Assembly (NCBI GenBank): GCA_026710795.1
Contig: JAPOQK010000103.1
Span: forward strand, 21,660 to 85,659
DNA length: 64,000 bases
Direction of reading: 5' to 3'
DNA from: Candidatus Poribacteria bacterium
Lineage (GTDB): Bacteria > Poribacteria > WGA-4E > WGA-3G
Shown here: one piece after another, positions 35,713 through 45,098 of the stretch
Layout: each line of letters opens with the position of its first letter
Numbering within the stretch: position 1 is the stretch's first letter
Notes under the pieces: model-generated
What the model saw: the letters and a program-made list of their open reading frames with translations, nothing else
What the model was told of the DNA's origin: nothing
Databases searched by the model: none
Program-made: the position numbers and the translations under genes

Positions 35713-36885
35713 CTACAACTTCGCTAATGCAGTGCGGATTCGACTCAATGCATCGTTGATATTATCCAAAGAATTGGCATAAGATAGTCTTAGATAACCA
35801 TCACCATATTTGCCGAAAGCAGTACCAGGTAATAGTGCGACTCCTACTTCATCCATTAAATAATCAGCGAGTGCTTCACACGGCATAGATATTTGTGTGA
35901 CATTCGGAAAGACATAGAATGAACCGAGTGGTTTTACACACGAGATTCCTTCAATTGCATTTAAACCATCAACGATGGTATCTCTTCGAATTCTAAATTC
36001 GGTTACCATATCTGAAACAAAAGTTTGAGGTCCAGTCAATGCTTCTATCCCAGCAATTTGTGTGAAGGTCGCAGTACATGAATTTGAGTTAATAGTTAAC
36101 TGTGTTATCTTGTCAGCGATTTCTCGTGGGGCAATACCATAGCCGAGTCTCCAACCAGTCATAGCGTATGTTTTTGAATGACCATCTATAAGTATAGTCC
36201 GTTCTTTCATTCCTGGAAGACTGATGACACTTTTATGGGATCCTTCGTAAAGGAGACGTGAATAGACTTCGTCAGTTAGAATATAAAAATTGTGTTTTTC
36301 GGAGAGTTCTGCTATTGCATTGAGATCTGTTTCTGTGAGGGTTCCACCTGTTGGGTTTTGTGGAGAATTGAGTATCAATAATTTTGTGCGATCAGAAATC
36401 GCATCAATTAAATCGTCAATTCTAAAGCGGAAACCTACCTCTTCACGAAGCGCAAGAGGAACGGCTTTTCCGCCAATAAAATCAATAACCGATTCGTATA
36501 CAGGGAAACCGGGTTCAGGATAGATTACTTCATCACCATCATCTATTAAAGCTAAAATAGTGAAGAATATAATTGGTTTGGCACCAGGGGTAACAGTCAC
36601 TTCGTCAGGATGTATGTCAACACCCCGTGTCTCAGAAATATGGTGCGCAACAACTTCTCGGAATTCGGGTAAACCTGCTGATGGACAATAACCTGTATGT
36701 CCATCTTTCATTGCCTTGAATGCTGCTTCACATACATTCATCGGGGTCGAAAAGTCCGGTTGACCTATTTCTAAATGAATAATATCTTTGCCTTGTGCTT
36801 CTAAACCTTTTGCTTTTGCTAATACCTCAAATGCCGATTCTGTTCCCAAGCGATTCATACGCTTGGCAAATGTAGAACTTACCAA
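35713..36885 (-). CDS. Class I aminotransferase (aspartate aminotransferase type)
   Basis: This 390-residue PLP enzyme has the fold-type I pattern: IHLEIGQPDFSTP near the N-terminus, NSPQNPTGG (Asn binding PLP), ILTDEVYSRLLYEG (Asp and Tyr), DGHSKTYAMTGWRLGY with the Schiff-base Lys, and a C-terminal GYLRLSYA with the substrate-carboxylate Arg. This is the 1-gamma/Ib aspartate aminotransferase group, although some members act on other amino acids. The TTG start at 36885 is supported by a perfect AAGGAGGAT site six bases upstream. It precedes thrB. Confidence 0.92.
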   Translation of the reverse strand: MVSSTFAKRMNRLGTESAFEVLAKAKGLEAQGKDIIHLEIGQPDFSTPMNVCEAAFKAMKDGHTGYCPSAGLPEFREVVAHHISETRGVDIHPDEVTVTPGAKPIIFFTILALIDDGDEVIYPEPGFPVYESVIDFIGGKAVPLALREEVGFRFRIDDLIDAISDRTKLLILNSPQNPTGGTLTETDLNAIAELSEKHNFYILTDEVYSRLLYEGSHKSVISLPGMKERTILIDGHSKTYAMTGWRLGYGIAPREIADKITQLTINSNSCTATFTQIAGIEALTGPQTFVSDMVTEFRIRRDTIVDGLNAIEGISCVKPLGSFYVFPNVTQISMPCEALADYLMDEVGVALLPGTAFGKYGDGYLRLSYANSLDNINDALSRIRTALAKL

Positions 36886-36956
36886 AATTATCCTCCTTTT
36901 TGGTGACCGCGAATTTATGACACATCTTGCCCTAATTTATCCTAATGAATGATTGT

Positions 36957-37976
36957 CTATTCAGGCTTTATGATGAAACCTCTTGTCCCAACTAACCATG
37001 CATTCATCTTATCAAGAACGAATACTTTTTCCATTTTTTCTTTCGATTCTTCAAGTGTCCAAGACTTTCCTCCATCGGTTGTGCTTAATACGACACCTAC
37101 TCCGATGTCACCACCAACTGCCCATCCGATATTCGTATCTGCAAATCGAACACTGCGTATGGTTTCTTCTGTGCCACTTGTCTGTTCTGTCCAGGTATTT
37201 CCACCATTATTTGTGTGGAGTATCAGACCATTTTCCCCCACTGCCCAACCTACTGATGCATCAAGGAAGAAAATGTCTTCAAGTATATCCTCTTTTCCTG
37301 TCTCTTGTGGATTCCATGTTTGTGCACCATCTTCAGTTTTTAGAATAATACTTTTTTGGGTTTTATCTCTTGGGAAAACACGCACGCCTGCCACCCAGCC
37401 ATTTTTCTCGTCAATGAACTGAACAGCATTAAACATGCTGGCATCGTCATCACCTACTTCTCCTACAATTCCACCTTGTAGAATTTTCCATTGACGACCC
37501 CCGTTTCTGGTAGAAATGATTGTATCATTTTGTCCAACTGCGAATCCAACATCTTTGTTTACGAAATGAATACTTGTCAATGTTGTTCCAACTTTACTTA
37601 TTTGTATATCCCAGTCTTTACCGTTGGTAGTATTGGCAATTACACCGTTTTGCCCAACTGCCCAACCGTGTTTGGCATCCAAAAAGTAGATTTCGGTTAG
37701 GTCTGATTCAAGTTTGATTTCCGATCTTTCCCATGTTTTCCCACCATCCATAGTAAATCCAATGAATCCAGGATTTTCATAATCTTCAAATGATGTTCCG
37801 GCAACCCAACCTGTTTGTTTGCCTGTAAATGTAATCGTCATATAATCACGGATTGCTGGATCGTTTTGTTGCAGGATGACCCATCCTGCAACGGCAGGTA
37901 ATGTAAATATCAAACTACACAAAATAGTAAATTTAATAAAATATGATTGGCGTAGAATTAACTTTAATTTGCTCAT
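36957..37976 (-). CDS. Exported YCF48/BNR-like repeat protein
   Basis: This 339-residue protein has a signal peptide (about residues 10-30, ending VAG) and six to seven repeats with GWAVG cores and NGGxTW loops: KQTGWVAGTSF, HGWAVGQNGVI, VGFAVGQNDTII, NGWVAGVRVF, VGWAVGENGLILHTNNGG and IGWAVGGD. This is the YCF48/photosystem-stability-like beta-propeller family, which outside phototrophs is found as exported proteins of unclear role. There is no sign of photosynthesis here. AAAAGGAG precedes the ATG. It is followed on the same strand by no close gene; the aminotransferase begins 71 bases later. Confidence 0.85.
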   Translation of the reverse strand: MSKLKLILRQSYFIKFTILCSLIFTLPAVAGWVILQQNDPAIRDYMTITFTGKQTGWVAGTSFEDYENPGFIGFTMDGGKTWERSEIKLESDLTEIYFLDAKHGWAVGQNGVIANTTNGKDWDIQISKVGTTLTSIHFVNKDVGFAVGQNDTIISTRNGGRQWKILQGGIVGEVGDDDASMFNAVQFIDEKNGWVAGVRVFPRDKTQKSIILKTEDGAQTWNPQETGKEDILEDIFFLDASVGWAVGENGLILHTNNGGNTWTEQTSGTEETIRSVRFADTNIGWAVGGDIGVGVVLSTTDGGKSWTLEESKEKMEKVFVLDKMNAWLVGTRGFIIKPE

Positions 37977-38222
37977 AATTTCTCCTTTTAATATAGATTC
38001 TTCTAAGATGAATCTGATTTATAGTATAACTATAATTCTAACAATTAGTCAAATAATTGTAAATTAATGTAAGTATTTTTATATAACACTATTATGAAAT
38101 AACATTTTCTATTACGATTCTACAACTATCAACAACAATAAACCAATACTTTAATATTTTGATACATCCTAATCTATTTAATGCTACTATCAATCAACAG
38201 CGTTTGCTTGATATGTATCATT

Positions 38223-39620
38223 CTATTTTGCCACAATGATTGTTCCGGTCTTGAAACTGTTGCCTACCTGTAATTGATATAGATAAATACCACTTTCGAC
38301 AATATCTCCATTCTCGTTTTTACCATCCCATCTCAATTCATTTTCTCCAAGTTGCGCGGTGAGTGTTTTTACCAATACACCATTCAGATTATAGAGAAGG
38401 ACACTGAACTCTCCATCACTATCATCTATGGTCTGTATGGGAAACACGACCATATTGAAATCGGAATCATTTGAAAGTGGTGTGAACGGATTTGGATACG
38501 GTTTATTAAAAATACGGTATCTTTTCGTTACTGGTGCAGATTTATTATCCGCTTCGTCTATTGCGATTACTGCATAGGTATAACTACCAACAGTCAGAGG
38601 TCTACGATCAATATATTCATATTCCGAAGTACTATTTGTGGAACTATTCACAGGTATTTCCCCATCAACCAATTGTTCTAAAGCAGTAGATTCTGAGGAT
38701 CCGAACAGTATATGATACTTTGTAGTGTCTCGACTTTCACTGGGTTTCCATGTAACCTTGATACCTTCATCAATACGATCTATACCGATTATAGTTGGAG
38801 GATCAGGGGCTGCTGTGTCTTCCGTAACCTTGACGGTTTGTATAGGTGACCTGTCAGATTGCAGTAAAATCGTCTTATACGCAGTAATTTCATATAGATG
38901 ATCCCCTGGGGTAACATTTATATCACGGTAAGTTGTTGATGCACGGTTTTCAACCTGTATTTGGAAATCTTTGTCTCGATATATCAGGTATCCATTGACA
39001 TCTGGATCTGTCGAATTTTTCCATCGTAAGGTAACATCATTTTCACCATTTTTGTCTGCTTCAGCAGTGAAATTTGACACAGGACCGGGAGGAACATTAG
39101 GTATAATTTGCAAAGTAAAATCATCATTATTGAGTTTACTATCAGCTTGTCCTTCACGGATATATTCTCCGACTGGAACATCATCGGGATTTCGCAGCTG
39201 CACACTGAATTCTGCTAAAAAAATGTTATTCGGTGTGCGTGAATCAAATGTAATATCAAATATGGAATTTTGAGAATCATTAATAACTTCTGTGAGTTCT
39301 ACGCGTAGAACATTACCTCCAGAAACCACAGCCGTAGCAGATAACTTTACACCATCTCTTGTAACACTTTTAAAATCCGATACCTGAGTAACAAAACCGT
39401 TGGGCATGGTAATTTCTATCGTCTTAATTTCTTCACCTGGCACAGCAAGCGATCTGTCGACTGAAAGGGTCACGATTAATGGTACAGTTGAACTGGCAGG
39501 CACAATACCGACGGTTTCACCAACTACGTTTATTTCACCATGCGATGTGACTGCACTATAACTATTTAGAGAAGATAGAAGATATACAATAATGATGAAG
39601 ATATAGATGGCGTTTTTCAT
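38223..39620 (-). CDS. Exported FN3-domain protein with FlgD-like C-terminal sorting-type domain
   Basis: This 465-residue protein has a signal peptide (to about residue 22), a beta-sandwich at 25-165, two fibronectin type III domains at about 170-270 and 275-375 (VTLRWKNSTDPDVNGYLIY, IKVTWKPSESRDTTKYHI), and a C-terminal FlgD-Ig-like domain: NKPYPNPFTPLSND, LRWDGKNENGDIVESGIYLY and a final GTIIVAK. The NPFNP-like entry and GIYLYQLQ-x-KTG ending resemble type-A C-terminal sorting domains of the type IX secretion system. The next gene downstream on the same strand of transcription order is upstream: a PorV-like protein 16 bases before it, which in Bacteroidota is a T9SS component. Confidence 0.8.
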   Translation of the reverse strand: MKNAIYIFIIIVYLLSSLNSYSAVTSHGEINVVGETVGIVPASSTVPLIVTLSVDRSLAVPGEEIKTIEITMPNGFVTQVSDFKSVTRDGVKLSATAVVSGGNVLRVELTEVINDSQNSIFDITFDSRTPNNIFLAEFSVQLRNPDDVPVGEYIREGQADSKLNNDDFTLQIIPNVPPGPVSNFTAEADKNGENDVTLRWKNSTDPDVNGYLIYRDKDFQIQVENRASTTYRDINVTPGDHLYEITAYKTILLQSDRSPIQTVKVTEDTAAPDPPTIIGIDRIDEGIKVTWKPSESRDTTKYHILFGSSESTALEQLVDGEIPVNSSTNSTSEYEYIDRRPLTVGSYTYAVIAIDEADNKSAPVTKRYRIFNKPYPNPFTPLSNDSDFNMVVFPIQTIDDSDGEFSVLLYNLNGVLVKTLTAQLGENELRWDGKNENGDIVESGIYLYQLQVGNSFKTGTIIVAK

Positions 39621-39636
39621 GAAGTATTTCCCTTCC

Positions 39637-40593
39637 TTAGAACTGTAGATTTACTGAGAATCTTTGTGTTGTGTTGTTTTGAAAGTCTCCAGTTAATAGT
39701 TGAATTCCGTAGTCAAGTTGAAATGCTGTTCCACTTATCGGAAGTATTGCACTACCTCCAAGACTAAAAGTCGTTGCGGAATTACCGCTATTATTCCTTC
39801 CAAAACCTCCCCGGATACCAATGGTATTGTTAACCCACATTTCTACACCAGTACTTGTTGATATATCGCCATCACGAGATGTTACTTCAAAGGTTATTAT
39901 GGTTCCTCTCAATAGATTACTGATTGCTGCTCCCTGTGCACTCATTTCAGCAATTGATTCAAGACTGTATGCAATACCCGCTCGAATGTTCATAGGAACA
40001 GTATCTGTGTGAGTTTCTGATATACTAACATCTACGGGGACAATATTTTCTGCAGAAACCCCGATGCTCAGGCTGTTGAACGGTTTTGCTAAAAGTCCAA
40101 GATCAAGGGAAAAAGCTGAACTTGAGGTATTAGTAAAGTACAGATTCTCTGCTACAAATTCGTTTGTTTTATCATAAGATGTGCCAAGACGTTTCAGATT
40201 GATACCCAACCCGAATTGTTTTATGATGGTTCGAGCGTATGATAACCGTATAGTTTGTTCTCTATATATATCAGAATCTTCAGTGAGGAATCCAAAATTT
40301 GCACCAAGTGTCCCAAAACCTCCAAGAGGAATAATCCCAACAATAGTATTGTGACTTACAAGTCCATTAAATCGCTGTGCATGTGTAGCACTGATATGTA
40401 TATCCGTAATATAGGATAATCCAGCAGCGTTGTAATTAGTGGCATTGCTATCATCAGCCAGTGCAACGAAAGCACCACCGAGACCAAGCGGACGTGCCCC
40501 AATCCCGATTTCATTAAATGCAGCATAGGCATACGAGGATAGGAATATTGATATGAATAGCAAATTAAAAAACATCAATCTTAATTTCGTCAT
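39637..40593 (-). CDS. PorV/PorQ-like outer-membrane beta-barrel protein
   Basis: This 318-residue protein has a signal peptide (ending YAYAA), then FNEIGIGARPLGLGGAFVAL and ATNYNAAGLSYI, the PorV/PorQ/UPF0164 opening motif, and alternating beta strands to a final aromatic residue (RFSVNLQF), as expected for an outer-membrane barrel. In Bacteroidota PorV shuttles T9SS cargo; here the adjacent FlgD-tailed protein could be its cargo, which is inference. Its start overlaps the pcm stop by four bases (ATGA), so it belongs to the same transcript. Confidence 0.83.
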   Translation of the reverse strand: MTKLRLMFFNLLFISIFLSSYAYAAFNEIGIGARPLGLGGAFVALADDSNATNYNAAGLSYITDIHISATHAQRFNGLVSHNTIVGIIPLGGFGTLGANFGFLTEDSDIYREQTIRLSYARTIIKQFGLGINLKRLGTSYDKTNEFVAENLYFTNTSSSAFSLDLGLLAKPFNSLSIGVSAENIVPVDVSISETHTDTVPMNIRAGIAYSLESIAEMSAQGAAISNLLRGTIITFEVTSRDGDISTSTGVEMWVNNTIGIRGGFGRNNSGNSATTFSLGGSAILPISGTAFQLDYGIQLLTGDFQNNTTQRFSVNLQF

Positions 40594-41240
40594 GATTTCT
40601 CCATAGGTGTGCCTGTCATAGGAACAAAACTCACACCCGTAATTCTTTCAGTGTCAATTTTACCAGAACTTTTGGTAATTAAGAGTAGTTCCTGAAATTC
40701 AGAACCTACTGGTATTACCATGCGTCCCCTATCAGCGAGTTGTTGTGTAAGCCTATAAGGTATTTTCTTTGGTGCAGCTGCCACAAGCACTGCATTATAA
40801 GGTGCCTGTTCAATCCAACCGTAATAGCCGTTACCTTGTTTTAGATATACATTTTGGTAGTTTAATGCATTTAATCTCGCTTCCGCACTATAAGCAAGTT
40901 TTGGTATTATTTCAATAGAGTATATTTCCTTTGCAAGTTCCGCTAACACAGCGGTTTGATAACCACAACCTGTTCCGATTTCAAGTACTTTTGAGTTTGG
41001 ATTTAGTTTAAGTAATTCTGTCATCAATGCAACTATATAAGGTTGCGATATTGTTTGCCCTTCATCGATTGGTAGAGGTCTGTCATGATATGCACATTTG
41101 CGAAATTCAGATTTTACAAACAGATGTCTTGGTATTTTTTTCATCGCTGCCAGTACTTCTGGACTACTAATATCACGATTTTCAATCTGTTCCTGCACCA
41201 TTTTCTTTCTGGGAAGTACATACTCATCAACATTATCCAT
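40590..41240 (-). CDS. pcm: Protein-L-isoaspartate O-methyltransferase
   Basis: This 216-residue SAM-dependent methyltransferase has the family start RKKMVQEQIENRDISSPEVL, IPRHLFV, the ISQPYIVALMTELL substrate segment and VLEIGTGCGYQTAVLAEL, the SAM-binding motif I. It methylates isoaspartyl residues in aged proteins so that they can be repaired. It is unusual to find it joined to outer-membrane genes, but its stop overlaps the PorV-like start. AAGGAAA lies before the ATG. It follows sppA on the same strand by 43 bases. Confidence 0.93.
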   Translation of the reverse strand: MDNVDEYVLPRKKMVQEQIENRDISSPEVLAAMKKIPRHLFVKSEFRKCAYHDRPLPIDEGQTISQPYIVALMTELLKLNPNSKVLEIGTGCGYQTAVLAELAKEIYSIEIIPKLAYSAEARLNALNYQNVYLKQGNGYYGWIEQAPYNAVLVAAAPKKIPYRLTQQLADRGRMVIPVGSEFQELLLITKSSGKIDTERITGVSFVPMTGTPMEKS

Positions 41241-41283
41241 TGGATTTTCCTTACAATTCGCAATTGAAACCTATGTCCAGCAA

Positions 41284-43677
41284 TTACAATCCGTAACTTA
41301 AACCTAAACCTAAATTTAATTCAAATGGAGCTAAGAGAAATACCCGATGAGATTTAAGTTTATTAATCAAGTTTAATTCTGAGGATTGTCCACCAGTACT
41401 AAATATATTGGAAATAATTGTCCTTCTATTTGAAGAGATATGTCCCATGTTTCTCAAAAATTGTGTTAACCAAGAAGATTTAGGTAACCTAACTATTTCA
41501 GTTACTTTTCTTTCCAAACCAGCCCGTTCTTTGGCAATTAATAGAGCCGTGCTCAATCCACCGAGTTTATCAACCAATCCTTTTTCTTTTGCTTGTTTTC
41601 CTGTCCAAACACGTCCACGTGCTACTTTGTCTACTTCTACCTTCGTTAATTGGTCTCTTCCGAATGCAACTTTGGTAATAAAATCATCATATATTTCATT
41701 TATTTGTTTCTGTACAATCTCTTTTTCTTCTGGAGGGTAATCACTATAATCACTATAGAAATCAGCGTGCGCACCGCGTTTGATTATTTCCTTTTTGATC
41801 CCGATTTTTTCATATAATCCTTTAAAACTGTACTTTCCACCGATGACACCGATTGATCCTGTGATCGTCCCAGGTTCAGCCACAATCACATCAGCAGGAG
41901 CAGCAATATAATATCCACCGGATGCAGCAATATCACCCATAGATACGACAAGTGGTTTTTCTTGTGCGAGTCTGACAAGGTCATGCCATATTATATCTGC
42001 TGCAATGACCAGTCCTCCTCCAGAATTAATACGCAACACAACGGCATGTATTGATTTATCCTCACGTGTCTGTTGTATTGCTCGTGCAATCGTATTAGCA
42101 CCCATCACTGATATACCTGTAAATGGATCCGTAAAACTCTCACCAGTAACCATCATCCCCTCTGCTTCAATAACTGCTATTCTTGGTTGAGGAACTAACC
42201 ATTCTTGGGGAGACAATCCGCTATTTAGATATTCATGAATGTTCATTAACCTGACATCTGTTTCAGCGAGGTCTTTTGCTATTTCCATTATTTGATCTTC
42301 ATATAGTAATTCATCAACTATATCGGACTTGAGTGCTTGTTTTGCTGTATAAGGACCTTCATCAATAAGTTGTTTTACAAATTCAGGTGTCCAACCCCGG
42401 TTTGAAGCAATATCTGTTGTAAGTTGATCATATAGATCATCAAGAATTTCGTTTAGATTTTCACGATGTGGTTCAGACATTGCATTTCGTGTGAACCCTT
42501 CCGATGCAGATTTATATTCTCCAATATTTTCAATATGCGCTTGTATACCAATTTTGTCTAATGCATCTTTGTAGAAAGTGCGTTCTGTCCGTAAACCAAT
42601 TAAACGAATATCCGCACTTGGATGCATCAAGATAGCATCACACGCTGAGGCGACAATGTATCCACCTGTTGAACAATTCGTTATATGGCAAATAGCTACT
42701 TTTCCAGTCCGCTTGAATTCCATAATGGAATCGCGTATTTCTTGAAATTGACCCATCCCGTATTTGCTTTCATTTATACGGATTAATACCCCTGCAACAT
42801 TATTGTCCCATTTTGCTATTCGAAGGGTTGCATCGAGACGTTCCATTCCCAAGTCAAGAAAAACACGTTTACGAAGAATTGGTTTTGTCATAAGGACAGA
42901 AGAAAAGTGGAAGTAGCCTACACCTGTATTGACATTTCTACCTTCATCAAAAAAGTTTGAATTACCAATTCCGAAATTTCCAAGGTTTACACCGAAACGA
43001 ATATCGTAACTTTTATCGCTATTGTATGTTCCACGAAATATGATCTCACGAACAGGACGTATTTCAACTCCATAACTAAGATCTAATTCACGCACATCTT
43101 GTGTCTTACGCATATCAAAGGAAAAAGTGGTTCTCCAGGTTCCTGGTCGCAGAGCAATTCCCATATCGTATGTCCGACCAAGTTTCTGGTTCTGGAATTT
43201 CGGACGGTTGAGGTCACGACCAATAGCACCGATTGAGAAAAAACGACGACGATACATTAAACCAATAGATAAAGATTTATATTTATCATAGTCTATATCA
43301 TCAGAGTTGATCCAACTATAGTTTGTTCCAAAATAGAAACCACTGCCAAAATGTTGTCCAGCGGATGCGCTATACCGTGCAAAGTCAACGTCATTAGCAG
43401 CATTTGCGAATTCCATGCTAAAACCAGTACCTGGTGCCGAAATAAATAACGCGTCATCCCCCGGAAAATTACTCTGGTAAGTTCGCAGGTAGTATAGATT
43501 TAACGCACGGTTTGTCCCTAACCCGGCAGGATTGATATAAGTTGCTAATGCATCATCTGTCATTGCAACTGAGTTTGTGGGTAGTTGTGTGCGTATCTTT
43601 GGAGGATTCCCCGCAACAAGTATAGGACTTATGCTACAGAAAATGAAGATACACATGAACATATTACGAATCTTCAA
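41284..43677 (-). CDS. sppA: SppA-type S49 protease with N-terminal beta-barrel-like domain
   Basis: This 797-residue protein joins two parts. After a signal peptide, residues about 25-270 (AMTDDALATYINPAGLGTNR, then beta-strand repeats such as FSFDMRKTQ and GVNLGNFGIGNSNF) resemble a PorV/UPF0164-like outer-membrane domain. Residues about 275-780 form a 67-kDa type SppA with two S49 repeats. The catalytic Lys is in GEYKSA (about 387) and the Ser in IAASGGYYIA (about 586), the same 200-residue separation as E. coli SppA. SppA digests cleaved signal peptides in the membrane. The TTG at 43677 is preferred because AAAGGAC precedes it; a GTG 30 bases earlier lacks a site. Confidence 0.85.
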   Translation of the reverse strand: MKIRNMFMCIFIFCSISPILVAGNPPKIRTQLPTNSVAMTDDALATYINPAGLGTNRALNLYYLRTYQSNFPGDDALFISAPGTGFSMEFANAANDVDFARYSASAGQHFGSGFYFGTNYSWINSDDIDYDKYKSLSIGLMYRRRFFSIGAIGRDLNRPKFQNQKLGRTYDMGIALRPGTWRTTFSFDMRKTQDVRELDLSYGVEIRPVREIIFRGTYNSDKSYDIRFGVNLGNFGIGNSNFFDEGRNVNTGVGYFHFSSVLMTKPILRKRVFLDLGMERLDATLRIAKWDNNVAGVLIRINESKYGMGQFQEIRDSIMEFKRTGKVAICHITNCSTGGYIVASACDAILMHPSADIRLIGLRTERTFYKDALDKIGIQAHIENIGEYKSASEGFTRNAMSEPHRENLNEILDDLYDQLTTDIASNRGWTPEFVKQLIDEGPYTAKQALKSDIVDELLYEDQIMEIAKDLAETDVRLMNIHEYLNSGLSPQEWLVPQPRIAVIEAEGMMVTGESFTDPFTGISVMGANTIARAIQQTREDKSIHAVVLRINSGGGLVIAADIIWHDLVRLAQEKPLVVSMGDIAASGGYYIAAPADVIVAEPGTITGSIGVIGGKYSFKGLYEKIGIKKEIIKRGAHADFYSDYSDYPPEEKEIVQKQINEIYDDFITKVAFGRDQLTKVEVDKVARGRVWTGKQAKEKGLVDKLGGLSTALLIAKERAGLERKVTEIVRLPKSSWLTQFLRNMGHISSNRRTIISNIFSTGGQSSELNLINKLKSHRVFLLAPFELNLGLGLSYGL

Positions 43678-43834
43678 TGAATTGTCCTTTGGTGTGTATA
43701 AATCCACTTGTTAGGATAACACAAATCTGTAAAAATGGCAAGAATATCTTTGTATTGGAAAGTGTTGAAAGAGTTTTCTCAACTGCTTCCATATATCATT
43801 TACGATTCAGTTATAGATAAACCGTTTACAAATG

Positions 43835-44650
43835 TTAGGTTTTCCGAGCATATTGCGGAAATAACTCGTCATGAATTTCACTGCATTGCTTCAGATGAAT
43901 TGTACGTTGTTCGTTAGCAGTATCGACCATAGTCGGGAAAAACATACCTGCTCCAGTGTCGATATTATACCCACCTGCAGAGTGGACACTTAGGTATTGA
44001 TGTAATGTCTCTAAATCTGATTCAGTTTTACAGTTCTGCGTGCAATTCATAGTAAACATCCGTCGTCGTTTTCCTCCACCAAATGATGCATGATAAGTAT
44101 CGTGATTGAAGATAACGACATCACCGGGTGTATTTTCTATTGCGATACTGGTGGGAAAGTCTTTTGGTGGTATACCAAAAAGTTCTTGTGATTGGTTTGG
44201 ATCAATTTTTTGTGAACGAACAAAATGTGATGGATTATGACTACCGGGTATAATTCGTAGACATCCTGTTTCGCGTGTGAGGTGATCAAGATAAAATGTG
44301 ACTTTAATTGAAAAAAGTCTGCCCCAGTTTCCATCTGGATGCCATCCTGTATCACCTGCGTAATAATTACCATCTCCACCGGCATAGTTGAAGTCTTCCC
44401 CGATAACACCACCGATTAGTCCTTTTACACGGTCATCATCAAGTAGGGAACAGAGGCGTTGACGATGTTCAATGGGACCCCCGAACATTGTACGGTGTGT
44501 ACCATCGTGTTCCTTTCCACCGCCAAATTCTTGTATAGTAGCCTCAAATTCTTCTATAATCCACTCAATTTCGCTTGATGAAAACATACCAGGAATTGAA
44601 AGATAACCGAATGTGTTAAAGAAATTGACTTGATGTTCTGTTAGTTTCAT
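43835..44650 (-). CDS. Phytanoyl-CoA dioxygenase (PhyH) family protein
   Basis: This 271-residue Fe(II)/2-oxoglutarate oxygenase has the facial triad His-x-Asp in TGWHPDGNWGR and the distal His in NHDTYHASFGG, followed by an Arg-rich KRRRMF block that should bind 2-oxoglutarate. It opens KLTEHQVNFFNTFGYLSIPG, a standard PhyH start. These enzymes hydroxylate diverse small molecules and are greatly expanded in Poribacteria and marine bacteria; the substrate is unknown. The ATG at 44650 is chosen because the family N-terminus begins there; the longer frame would run through a repeat element at 44757-44836. Confidence 0.88.
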   Translation of the reverse strand: MKLTEHQVNFFNTFGYLSIPGMFSSSEIEWIIEEFEATIQEFGGGKEHDGTHRTMFGGPIEHRQRLCSLLDDDRVKGLIGGVIGEDFNYAGGDGNYYAGDTGWHPDGNWGRLFSIKVTFYLDHLTRETGCLRIIPGSHNPSHFVRSQKIDPNQSQELFGIPPKDFPTSIAIENTPGDVVIFNHDTYHASFGGGKRRRMFTMNCTQNCKTESDLETLHQYLSVHSAGGYNIDTGAGMFFPTMVDTANEQRTIHLKQCSEIHDELFPQYARKT

Positions 44651-44756
44651 AGTTAAGAATCCATTGCTTAATATGTGGTTCCAACTTATACCAATTCTAA
44701 TATTTATTGTCCCATTACTGGATTCAACTATTGTTATTGATTGGAAATCTTTCTTC

Positions 44757-44836
44757 TGTAGGAGCGACCTCTCGGTCGCGACTAGCAAATCAACGGTATG
44801 AATGCCATTTAGGCATTCACCGGGTCGATCCTACAA
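44757..44836. repeat. Cloverleaf-shaped REP-like palindromic repeat
   Basis: An outer imperfect stem, GTAGGAGCGAC (44758-44768) with GTCGATCCTAC (44824-44834), encloses two perfect hairpins: GCGACC-TCTC-GGTCGC (44764-44779, sharing bases with the outer stem) and GAATGCC-ATTTA-GGCATTC (44800-44818). This GC-rich island in an AT-rich gap looks like a dispersed palindromic unit of the REP or RAYT-mobilised kind. It is not a tRNA: no anticodon arm or CCA-compatible acceptor was found. Confidence 0.7.
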
Positions 44837-45098
44837 GTAGTCCTCAGCAAATGACACTTTATTTATTAGAAATGGTATTAGTAACAATCTATCTTTTGTA
44901 ATGAATTATTCATACGATACCAAAACATTTGTGTATTGTCAACATTTTATTATTCGTATGTGTATAGATTCTGACAGAAAATCGTATATAAACTTTACAC
45001 TATAATAGTTGATTTAGATTTGAAAATATGGTATATTGTGATAAGCACAAACACATAAAACAAAGGCAATTACAACAGAATATTTAGTTATTATCATA
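44837..45098. other. AT-rich intergenic region before the patatin gene
   Basis: Together with the repeat and the bases up to 44757, this forms a 450-base gap between divergent genes. It has several TATAAT-like sites (for example 45001-45006) but no hexamer pair with good spacing and no reading frame that I can support. Confidence 0.4.

Noticed and set aside
44757..44836. tRNA gene
   Set aside because: The folded element has arms, but no seven-base acceptor stem with a T-arm GTTCGA and no anticodon loop of normal form.
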